Of a stretch of 64,000 nt of DNA, positions 9,066-17,854 are shown piece by piece. The stretch spans positions 186,001-250,000 of the forward strand of contig CAWKOG010000016.1 of the NCBI GenBank assembly GCA_963851215.1, in the 5' to 3' direction. Every line of letters begins with the position of its first letter. The first letter of the stretch is position 1. The notes beneath the pieces are model-generated. The model did no database searches. It saw only the letters and a program-made list of their open reading frames with translations, and was not told where the DNA came from. The position numbers were made by a program, and so were the translations under genes. This stretch comes from DATKFM01 sp963851215 (GTDB taxonomy: Bacteria > Pseudomonadota > Alphaproteobacteria > Dongiales > Dongiaceae).

Positions 9066-11714
9066 CTACCGCAGCCCCAGCGTCACCCGCAGCACGCCAT
9101 CCGCCGCCATCGGCCTCACCGCGAAGCCCAATCTCCGGCAGAGGTCGAGCATGGTTTCGTTTTCGGCCAGCACGTCGCCGAAGATTTCGCCGAGGCCGCG
9201 GCCTCTCGCGTAAGCGATGATCTTTTGCATCAGCAGCGTGCCCAGCCCTCGCCCCGCCATGTCGTCGCGCACCACCACGGCGAATTCGGCGCGAAGGTTG
9301 TCAGGATCCGACATCAGCCTGATGACACCGTAGATCTCGCCGCCCGCTTCGGGATCGGTCAGCAGCAGCGCCATCTCCCGCTCATAGTCGATCTGGGTCA
9401 GCCGCGCCGCCAGGGCGTGGGACATCTCCTTCAGCGGCGCGAAAAAGCGCAAGCGCACGGTGCGCGGCGACAACTTGGCGAAACCGCGCAGGAAGGCCGG
9501 TTCATCTTCCGGCCGAATGGGCCGCAAACGCAGCGTGCGGCCGCCGGCGGTGACCGTCTCTTCCAGCTCCTGCGGGTAGGGCCGGATGGCGAAGCGCGCT
9601 GTGCCGGGCTTCTCGGGCTTACGCACGCGGACCCGGGCGTCCAGGGCGATCACGCCTGAAGCATCCGCCAGCAGCGGATTGATATCCAGCTCCACCACTT
9701 CCGGCAGGGCCGCGGCCAGATCCGAGATGCGTATCAGCGCGGCCGCGATGGCCTCGAGCGCCGCGGGCGGCCGGTCGCGAAATCCCCGCAGCAGGCTGTG
9801 GATCTTCGTCCGCGCCATCAGATCCCGCGCCAGATTGAGATTGAGCGGCGGCAGCGCCACAGCGCGGTCGGCGAGCAGCTCCGTCGCCACGCCGCCCTGG
9901 CCGAACAGCACCACCGGTCCGAACTGCCGGTCCTCGATCAGGCCGAGGATGAGTTCATAGGCATTCGGCCGCCGCACCATCGCCTCGACGGTGAAACCGG
10001 TGACGTGCGCGGCAGGCTGCACGGTTCGGACACGCTCCAGCATCTGCTGCGCTGCGGTCTCCACTGCCGCAGCACCCGCAAGATCGAGGATCACGCCGCC
10101 GACATCGGACTTATGGGAGATGTCAGGCGAAAGTATCTTCAGCGCAACCGAACCGCCGAGCTTCGCCGCCAACGCGCCTGCTTCTTCCGGCGTCGTTGCG
10201 GTCCAGATCGGATTCACCGGAATGCCGAAGGCGCCAATGACGGCCATCGCCTCCGGACCCATCAGCATGTCCCGGCCTTCTGCCATCGCATGCCGCAGGA
10301 TCGCCGCGGCTCTCGCCGGCTCATCCGGCGCGGCGCCGCTCAATGCGGGCGGAGTCTCCATCAATTGCTCCTGGTTGCGGCGGTACTCGACCAGGTGCAT
10401 GAAGGCCCGCACTGCATCCTCGGGCGTATCGAAGCTGGGCACGCCGCGGTCCGCGAACAGGCGCTGCGCCTCTGCCGCGGCCGCGCCGCCGACCCAGCTG
10501 GTCAGAACGGGTATCGCTGCCGTCCCGGCCCGGCCGGCAATCGCCGCCGCCGATTTCGCGCCGGCCGCCAGCGCGGTCGGGCAATTCAGAACCAGGATTC
10601 CGTCCGCGCCCGGCTCCCGCAACAGCGCGTCGAACGCCGCGCCATAGCGCGCTTCACCGGCATCGCCGACAATGTCGACGGGATTGCCGTGTGACCAGGC
10701 CGCGGGCAGAACCGCGTCGAGCCGCGCCAGTGTTTCCGCCGAGAGCTCCGCCAGATGGCCCTTGCGGTCGATGAGGGCGTCGGTGGCGAGAATGCCGATG
10801 CCGCCGCCATTGGTCAGGATGGCCAGCCGGTCGCCGCGGGGCGCCCGGCATTTCGCCACAGTCTCCACGGCATCGAACAGCTCTTCAAGTTCGAGCACCC
10901 GCAGCATGCCGGCCCGATGGAAGGCCGCGTCGTAGACGAGATCGGCGCCGGCCAGGGCTCCGGTGTGGGAGGCCACGGCCCGCGCCGTCTCCGCATGGCG
11001 GCCCGGCTTGATGACGATCACCGGCTTCGCGCGCGCCGCCACGCGCGCTGCCGACATGAATTTTCGCGCCTGGGTGACCTGCTCCATATAGAGGAGGATT
11101 GCCGTCACGCTCCCGTCGGCCGCGAGATAGTCGAGCATATCGCCGAAATCCACATCGGCCATGTCACCCAGGGATACCATATGAGAGAAGCCGATTCCCC
11201 GCGGCGCCGCCCAATCGATGATCGAGGCAATGATGGCGCCGGACTGCGCCACCAGCGCGATGCCGCCCGGCGACGGTTGCAGATGGCTGAAGCTGGCATT
11301 GAGACCGATCGGCGGCACCATGACGCCCAGGCAGTTCGGCCCGGCGATCCGCAGCAACTGCGGCCGCGCCGCCGCCAGCATGGCCTGGCGCAGCTCGCCC
11401 GTGAAGCCCGCTGAGATCACAACGGCGCCCTTCGTGCCGCGCGCGGCGGCCTGTTCAATCAGCGCGGGCACGGTCGGCGCCGGTGTGGCGATGACGGCCA
11501 GATCAGGCGCATCCGGCAGCGCGGCAAGCGACGGATAGGCCGTTAATCCCTGAAGCTCTCCGTGCTTGGGGTTTACCGGATAGATCGGACCCTTGAAGCC
11601 GGCTTCCCGCAGATTGCGCAGCACCATGGCGCCGATGGAACCGGCGCGCTCGCTGGCGCCGATCAGCGCAACCGAGCGTGGCCGAAACAGCGAGTTCAAA
11701 TTTCGGATGGTCAT
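9066..11714 (-). CDS. Acyl-CoA synthetase (NDP-forming) fused to GNAT acetyltransferase
   Basis: Intact 882-residue protein of the Pat/AcuA-like family. Order of domains: Rossmann CoA-binding (VALIGASERAGSIG, about residues 15-130), succinyl-CoA-ligase-like regions (about 145-460), ATP-grasp (about 480-700, with SVALKILSPDISHKSDVGG) and a C-terminal GNAT domain (about 720-882, acetyl-CoA loop near AGRGLGTLLMQK). In characterised relatives the GNAT domain acetylates lysines of acetyl-CoA synthetase and other enzymes, while the synthetase part senses or is regulatory. The putative catalytic His of the ligase region was not verified. The ATG at 11714 gives the canonical start. It stands alone on the minus strand, bounded by repeat A downstream. 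Confidence 0.9.
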   Translation of the reverse strand: MTIRNLNSLFRPRSVALIGASERAGSIGAMVLRNLREAGFKGPIYPVNPKHGELQGLTAYPSLAALPDAPDLAVIATPAPTVPALIEQAAARGTKGAVVISAGFTGELRQAMLAAARPQLLRIAGPNCLGVMVPPIGLNASFSHLQPSPGGIALVAQSGAIIASIIDWAAPRGIGFSHMVSLGDMADVDFGDMLDYLAADGSVTAILLYMEQVTQARKFMSAARVAARAKPVIVIKPGRHAETARAVASHTGALAGADLVYDAAFHRAGMLRVLELEELFDAVETVAKCRAPRGDRLAILTNGGGIGILATDALIDRKGHLAELSAETLARLDAVLPAAWSHGNPVDIVGDAGEARYGAAFDALLREPGADGILVLNCPTALAAGAKSAAAIAGRAGTAAIPVLTSWVGGAAAAEAQRLFADRGVPSFDTPEDAVRAFMHLVEYRRNQEQLMETPPALSGAAPDEPARAAAILRHAMAEGRDMLMGPEAMAVIGAFGIPVNPIWTATTPEEAGALAAKLGGSVALKILSPDISHKSDVGGVILDLAGAAAVETAAQQMLERVRTVQPAAHVTGFTVEAMVRRPNAYELILGLIEDRQFGPVVLFGQGGVATELLADRAVALPPLNLNLARDLMARTKIHSLLRGFRDRPPAALEAIAAALIRISDLAAALPEVVELDINPLLADASGVIALDARVRVRKPEKPGTARFAIRPYPQELEETVTAGGRTLRLRPIRPEDEPAFLRGFAKLSPRTVRLRFFAPLKEMSHALAARLTQIDYEREMALLLTDPEAGGEIYGVIRLMSDPDNLRAEFAVVVRDDMAGRGLGTLLMQKIIAYARGRGLGEIFGDVLAENETMLDLCRRLGFAVRPMAADGVLRVTLGLR

Positions 11715-11900
11715 GAATCAGTCATTGCGAGAACGGCTTGCGACCTTCCGGGTGCATGACCCCTTAAGAACGAGAAAGCCATAGCCTTGCCGGCGCGGCA
11801 ATCGCGTTGATGTCAATCAAGGCCGCCGATGTCATGCTGACTTCCCTCCAGAAGGCAAACGCCCACCTGCAAGTGGGCTCAGATTGCGGGGATAGCGAGC

Positions 11901-12892
11901 ATGGAAGCAGCCCATTCGCACCGCCCAACTCCCATCGGCCATACCGCCGGATTTCATACCCTGCGCGACATCCCTGCCGCCGTCGCCGGCGAAACCGCCG
12001 GCGACATCCAATCGCGCCTGGCGCAGCGGCGTTACGATCTGGTCGATCCGATTTTCCTCTGCGACGAGCAGCGGCGGCCGCTGGGCCATTGCCGCTTGAC
12101 CGATATCCTGGCGGCAAAACCGTCGCAGCCCATGCGGGAACTGGTGCGTGACGAATTGCCGGCCGTTCCGGAGTCCATGGATCAGGAGCATGCCGCAGCG
12201 CTGGCGCGGCGGCATCACCTGACCGCCCTGCCGGTCACCGACAGCGCCGGCCGCCTGATCGGCTGCGTGCCGCCGGCGGCGCTCATCGATATCAGCCGCC
12301 GCGAGCATGCGGAAGACATCAGCCGCCTGGCCGGCATCGTGCATCACGTCGATCATGCGCGCATTGCCGCTGAGGCGTCGCCCTGGCGCCGGTTGTGGGG
12401 CCGGTTGCCATGGCTCTTCGTCGGCCTTGCAGGCAGCATGATCGCCACCAGCGTCATGGCTCATTTCGAGCATATGCTGGCGAGCCAACTGGCGGTCGCG
12501 TTCTTCATTCCCGCCATTGTCTATCTCGCCGACGCGATCGGCACCCAGACCGAGGCAGTCGCGGTGCGCGCTCTCTCTCAACCTCACGGATCGATGGTGC
12601 ATATGCTCATCGGCGAAGTGGCGACCGGCGCCATGATCGGCGCCGTGCTCGGCGCCATCACCTGGGTGATCGTCTTTGTCGCCTTTCACGACACGCGCCT
12701 GGCATCGGCGGTCGGCGCCGCCATTCTTGTCGCGGGATCATTAGCAACGACTTGCGGACTTTGCTACCATGGCTCTTGTCCAAGCTGGGCACCGACCCGG
12801 CGTTCGGCAGTGGTCCCGTGGCCACCGTCATACAGGATGTCTTGAGCCTATTGGTTTACTTTCTGATCGTCGGATGGCTGTTCGGCATTTGA
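11901..12892 (+). CDS. MgtE-like magnesium transporter, short form (frameshifted)
   Basis: Inner-membrane divalent cation channel of about 330 residues with one indel near 12740. The N-terminal 150 residues form a pair of CBS domains (DPIFLCDEQRRPLGHC; HHLTALPVTDSAGRLIGC). The membrane part follows, with RLPWLFVGLAGSM, AFFIPAIVYLADAIGTQ and, after the break, NDLRTLLPWLL and the conserved Asp in ATVIQDVLSLLVYF. Standard MgtE is about 450 residues and begins with a superhelical MgtE_N domain, which is absent here. Gating by magnesium may therefore differ. Confidence 0.85.
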
Positions 12893-12957
12893 TTCAGGTC
12901 AAGGCGCGCCCCTGCCTATTTGCGGATTTTGCCATGGGAAACGCAAGGGAACCAATC

Positions 12958-13341
12958 ATGCAGGTGCATCTTCAGAAGATCCGCCTTGAACTGGCGCGAA
13001 CAAAGGATTTGCCCGACGGCAATCGACGCCATGGCTATGAGCTGGTGGCGCCGCTGGACAAGGATGGCCAACTGGACGGCAAGGCGTGGCCCTCGCTGCG
13101 GCTGTTCTGCCGCGTGCGGCGCTTCGTACCCGACAACATCGACGAGCACGGCCTGCTGATCCACAGCCGCGGCAAGCAATGGGCCTTCTCCTACGAGATC
13201 GGCGAAGAGGACGATGAGCCGATCTACCGCCTCGCCGACCACCGCTTCGCAGTCGGCGAGTATGTCTCGATCACCGAGCATGACGGCGTGACGCGGCCAT
13301 TCAAGGTCGTTTCCGTCGCGCCGCATCTTATCGGCAAGTAA
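12958..13341 (+). CDS. Conserved hypothetical protein, 127 residues
   Basis: Intact ORF with ATG at 12958 after AAGGGA. The product is charged and soluble (MQVHLQKIRLELARTKDLP...), with LRLFCRVRRFVPDNIDEHG, HSRGKQWAFSYEIGEEDDEPIYRL and a C-terminal SITEHDGVTRPFKVVSV that looks like an all-beta fold. I do not recognise a characterised family. It follows the mgtE-like gene by 65 bases on the same strand and may be cotranscribed. Confidence 0.75.
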   Translation: MQVHLQKIRLELARTKDLPDGNRRHGYELVAPLDKDGQLDGKAWPSLRLFCRVRRFVPDNIDEHGLLIHSRGKQWAFSYEIGEEDDEPIYRLADHRFAVGEYVSITEHDGVTRPFKVVSVAPHLIGK

Positions 13342-13478
13342 CGTCGCCCCTACACATTGTCGTGCACCGCAGGGCGCCATTTGACAGACGGCGCCGCGAC
13401 CGGTTCCATGGCTTGAGCAAGAACGCGAGAAACCCGTACCGGACAGAAGAAGCCGGTGCGGACAAAGGGGAATCGCCA

Positions 13479-15531
13479 ATGCCTGAAGCGCCCACCGCTG
13501 TCACCACCATATTGCGCGACGTCGACGGAAAGTTCCGCGAAATCGAGTTGCAATGGATTCCGATGTCCGACGGGCGGCGGCTGGCGGCGCGGCTGTGGAT
13601 TCCCAACGGGGCCGACGCAACGCCGGTGCCGGCGATCCTTGAATATATTCCCTACCGGCGGCGCGACGGCACGCGGCTGGGCGACGACCCCATGCATGGC
13701 TGGTTCGCCGCGCAACGGCTATGCCTGCGCCCGCGTCGATATCTGCGGCAGCGGCGATTCCGACGGCCTCCTCCATGACGAATATCTGAAGCAGGAACAG
13801 GACGACGCCTGCGACATCATCGCCTGGCTGGCGAAGCAGCCCTGGTGCAGCGGCAATGTGGGGATGATCGGCATCTCCTGGGGCGGCTTCAACGGCTTAC
13901 AGGCCGGCCTATCGTCAGCCGCCGGCGCTGAAGGCCGTGGTCACCATGTGCTCCACCGTCGACCGCTATAACGACGACGTGCATTACATGGGCGGCTGCC
14001 TGCTGAGCGACAACATGGATTGGGGCGGCGGCGTTCTTCTCCGTCGCCAATGTGCCGCCGGATCCGGCAGATGGTGGGGCCGGGCTGGAAGGAGCAGTGG
14101 CTCAAGCGGCTGGAGATCTCCGAGGCGTTTCCGGCGAAGTGGCTGAACCATCAGCGCCGCGACGCCTTCTGGCAGCATGGCTCGGTTTGCGAGGATTACG
14201 GCAAGCTGAAGGCCGCCATCCTCGCGGTCGGCGGCTGGGCCGACGGCTATACGGCGGCGGTGTTCCGGCTGGTGGAGAACCTCAATCGGCCGGATTGCAA
14301 GGGCATCGCCGGACCCTGGGGCCATCTGGATCCCTATCGCGGCATTCCCGGCCCGCCCATCGGCTTCCTGCAGGAATGCAAGCGCTGGTGGGACCGCTGG
14401 CTGAAGGGGATCGATACCGGCGTGGAGAAGGACCCGGCGCTGCGTCTCTGGCTGCAGGACTACATGCCGCCGAAGTCGCACTATGACGTGCGGCCGGGGC
14501 GCTGGATCGCGCTGGAGAAATGGCCGGCGGCGGGCGTCGAGCGGCAGACCTGGGCGCTCAATGCGGACGGGCTGTCGGCGAAGTCCGGCGCGCCGGCGGC
14601 GCTCAAGATCAGTTCGCCGCAAACCACCGGTTTGGCCGGCGGCGAATGGTGTCCCTATGGCCTGGGGAAGGTGGCGCCGGAGATGCCGCTGGATCAGCGC
14701 GTCGACGATGCCGGCTCCCTGGTGTTCGACTCCGCGCCGCTGGAGAAGCATGCCCTGCTGGTCGGCGATCCGGTGGCGCGCCTGGAGCTTTCCGTCGACA
14801 AGCCGCTGGCCTTCGTGGCGGTGCGGCTCAGCGACGTGGCGCCCGACGGCCAGGTCACCAAGGTGACCTATGGGCTGCAAAACCTGGCGCAGCGGGCGAG
14901 CCAGGCCGAGCCGTCGAAGCTGGCGCCCGGACAGCGCTATCAGATCCGGGTGCGGCTGAACGAGATCGCCCATCAGTTCGAGCCCGGGCACCGCATCCGC
15001 ATTTCGGTATCGACCAGCTATTTCCCGCTGGTGTGGCCGTCGCCTGAGCCGGTGACGCTGACGCTGCAGGCGGGCGAGAGCTCCATCGAGCTGCCGTTCC
15101 TGCGCAAGGAGGCGCTGAAGGTGGTCGAGCCGTTCGAGCCGGCGGAACAGGGACGGCCGCGCCCGTCGACGGTGCTGGCGCCCGGCCACGATACGCGCGA
15201 GATCCACCACGATCTCGCCACCGGCCGCGTCACCATGCGCATCTCGCGCAATGACGGCTGGAGCCGGATCGAGGATATCGGCACGGAAGTCGCCTATGCG
15301 AAGGCGAAGGAAGAGAGCATCATCGAGGGCGATCCCCTGTCGAAGCGGGAGGTGGTGACCACCAGTCACAGCTTCCGCCGCGGCGACTGGAACGCGCGGC
15401 TCGACACCAAGATCGTCCTGACCTGCGACAAGGAGAATTTCTACGTGCAGTCGGACATCGACGCCTATACCGACGGCGCGAGGATTTTCAGCCGCTGCAA
15501 GCAGCACAAGATTCCACGGGATCATATGTAG
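13479..15531 (+). CDS. CocE/NonD family hydrolase 2 (frameshifted)
   Basis: Second S15/CocE hydrolase, about 683 residues, with indels near 13705, 13905, 14030 and 14065. The catalytic Ser is in GMIGISWGGF, Asp in GGWADGY and His in GPWGHLD; the C-terminal beta-sandwich has KVTYGLQNLAQRAS and SVSTSYFPLVWPSPEP. It is collinear with hydrolase 1 over its whole length (shared HQRRDA.WQHGSVC), so the two are paralogues about 5 kb apart with unrelated genes between. The ATG at 13479 follows AAAGGGG. No signal peptide is seen, and the substrate is unknown. Confidence 0.88.
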
Positions 15532-15553
15532 ATCAGCGGTGTGACCGGCAACT

Positions 15554-15825
15554 TTGAACCACAGAGGCACAGAGACACAGAGGTTCACGGAGAAGTAAGC
15601 AAAAAGGTTCAGCCGCAGATAAACACAGATATGCCGAGATTTGCAGAGAGGCCGTGCATCGCCTGCGCAGATGAATATCTTGCGCGCCTTCGGCGCGCAG
15701 CAATCTGTAAAGCGACGCGGTGCGCCGCCCTCGATTTTGTAGACTCTGGAGCATCTGTGTTCATCTGCGTTCATCTGCGGCAAAGCTTTCTTTCTACTCA
15801 GTGTCTCTGTGCCTCTGTGGTTCAA
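15554..15825. repeat. Repeat B, 272-base nested palindrome
   Basis: The outer arms are 25 bases and perfect (15554-15578 and 15801-15825; core ACCACAGAGGCACAGAG). Inside are imperfect inner arms (15612-15630 and 15753-15781; GCAGATAAACACAGAT type) in which one side has a duplicated 10-mer. At the centre is a hairpin with 8-base arms (15682-15689 and 15693-15700). The whole element can fold into one long hairpin. It fills most of the 410-base gap between the hydrolase and acyl-CoA dehydrogenase genes and codes for nothing convincing. Confidence 0.85.
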
Positions 15826-15941
15826 GGTTGCAATACCGGGCGCCATGTCGGGATTCATCCCGTCCATGCCGCTGGCAGCCAAGGTCAGATAGCGCAAATC
15901 TCTAGATTTCCCGGGGCTGCTGCCGCCCGCGGAGTTCTTCC

Positions 15942-17101
15942 ATGCAATTCGGCCTGACCTCGGAACAACAGATGCTCGTCGACAGCGTGCGCGCGTTTGT
16001 CGAGGCGGAGCTGGCGCCCCATGAGGACGAAGTCGAGCGCACGGACAAGGTGCGGCCGGAACTGATCCGGCAGATCAAGGACAAGGCGCTGCAGGCTGGC
16101 TTCTACGCCGCGAACATGCCGGAGGAATCTGGGCGGCGGCGGGCTGGATCATGTGGCGCTGGCGCTGATGGAGCGCGAGCTGGGCCGCACCAGCTTTGCC
16201 TTGCAATATGCCGTCGCGCGCCCGTCGAACATCCTGCGCGCCTGCAAGGGCGAGCAGATCGACCGTTACCTCAAGCCAGCGATCCGCGGCGAGCGGGTCG
16301 AGTGCCTGGCGCTCACCGAGCCCAATGCCGGCTCCGACCTGCGCTCGATGCAGACGCGGGCCGAGCGCCAGGGCGACGTCTATGTCGTCAACGGCACCAA
16401 GCATTTCATCTCCTATGCCGATGTCGCCGATTTCATCGTGCTGTTCGCCGCCAGCGGCGTGGAGGAGACGGCGAAGGGCAACAAGAAGCGCATCACCTCG
16501 TTCCTGGTGGACAAGGGAACGCCGGGACTTCGACGTGCGGCTCGGGCCGCGCTCGGTGTCCCACCGCGGCTTCCACCATTGCGAGCTGGTGTTCGCGAAT
16601 TGCCGCGTGCCGGTCAGCCAGATCCTGGGCGAGGAGCATCGGGGATTCGACGTGGCCAACACCTGGCTGGGCGCCACGCGCCTGACCGTCGCCGCGCAAT
16701 GCGTCGGCCGGGCCCAGCGGGCGCTGGACAAGGCGACGCAATGGGCGGCGACGCGCAAGCAGTTCGGCCAGACCATCGGCAAGTTCCAGGGCACCAGCTT
16801 CAAGCTGGCGGACATGGCCACGGAGATCGCCGCCGCCGACCTGCTGGTGCTGCAGGCCGCCTGGAAGAGCGACCAGGGCACGGTGCAGGACCAGGATTAT
16901 GCCATGGCCAAGCTCTATGCCACGGAGATGCTGGCGCGGGTCACCGACCATACGGTGCAGATCTTCGGCGGCATGGGGCTGATGGAAGAGGTGGGCGTCG
17001 AGCGGCTGTGGCGCGATGCCCGGGTCGAGCGGATCTGGGACGGCACTTCGGAAATCCAGCGGCACATCATCTCGCGGGCCTTGCTGCGGCCCCATGAATA
17101 G
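15942..17101 (+). CDS. Acyl-CoA dehydrogenase (frameshifted)
   Basis: FAD-dependent acyl-CoA dehydrogenase of about 386 residues, with indels near 16125 and 16520. The N-terminal helical domain starts MQFGLTSEQQMLVDSVRAF. The middle domain has CLALTEPNAGSDLRS and GTKHFISYAD. The C-terminal domain has ATRKQFGQTIGKFQG, QIFGGMGL and RIWDGTSEIQRHI. The catalytic base position, Glu in short-chain enzymes (YEGTSQIQR), reads Asp here. It oxidises an acyl-CoA and passes electrons to ETF; chain preference is unknown. It is followed 95 bases later by the alternative oxidase on the same strand. Confidence 0.9.
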
Positions 17102-17196
17102 GCGGCCCTGCGACATCCCGTAGCGGAAAATCGGGGCTTGCAGCGCCGCAACGACTGCCCAAATTTGATAGTATCAGCGGCCAGGGAGGGATTCTC

Positions 17197-17851
17197 ATGT
17201 CGCGCGATTTTGCTGCCGTCGATCTGACCCGCCATCATCAGCCGTCTGGCCTGTCCGACCGCATCGCCTTCCTCTTCGTCAGGTTCCTGCGCTTTTTCGC
17301 CGATACATTCTTCGCCAAGCGCTATGGCCACCGCGCCGTGGTGCTGGAGACAGTGGCGGCCGTGCCCGGCATGGTGGGCGGCATGCTGAACCATCTGAAG
17401 AGCCTGCGCCGCATGCAGGACGACCGCGGCTGGATCAAGACGCTGCTGGACGAGGCCGAGAACGAGCGCATGCATCTCATGACCTTCATCGCCGTCGCAA
17501 AGCCGAACTGGCTCGAGCGCGCGCTGGTGCTGCATCGTGCAGGGCGTGTTCTTCAACTGCTTCTTCGTGCTGTATCTCTTCGCGCCGCGCACGGCGCACC
17601 GGATCGTGGGATACTTCGAGGAAGAGGCCGTTGTCAGCTACACCCAGTATCTCGCGGAGATCGAGGCCGGCCGGCATGAGAACACGCCGGCGCCGCGAAT
17701 CGCCATCGATTATTGGGGTTTGGCGCCGGACGCGCGGCTGCGGGAGGTGGTGATCGTGGTGCGGGCCGACGAAGCCGGCCACCGCGACGTCAATCATGCC
17801 TTCGCCGATGAGCTGTCGGGCGCTGCCGGCGCGTCGCCGGCAGTGGCGTAG
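17197..17851 (+). CDS. aox: Alternative oxidase (cyanide-insensitive ubiquinol oxidase), frameshifted
   Basis: Di-iron ubiquinol oxidase of about 218 residues, split once near 17540, where dropping one C (ctgcatc to ctgatc) restores LVLIVQGVFFN. All iron ligands are present: Glu in VVLETVAA, the first ExxH in ENERMH, Glu in YFEEEAVVSYT and the second ExxH in ADEAGHRDVNH. The enzyme would reduce oxygen to water at the membrane without proton pumping, bypassing the cytochrome bc1/terminal oxidase branch. A strong GGGAGGG precedes the ATG at 17197. It converges with the chemoreceptor gene with only 3 bases between. AOX is patchily distributed in bacteria. Confidence 0.92.
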
Positions 17852-17854
17852 CGA

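Noticed and set aside
15554..15825. Insertion sequence or transposon
   Set aside because: It has long inverted repeats but no transposase and no convincing coding frame; repeat B is listed as a non-coding repeat.
13984..15897. Minus-strand ORF of 637 residues
   Set aside because: It is antisense to CocE hydrolase 2 and runs through repeat B. It has no family features.
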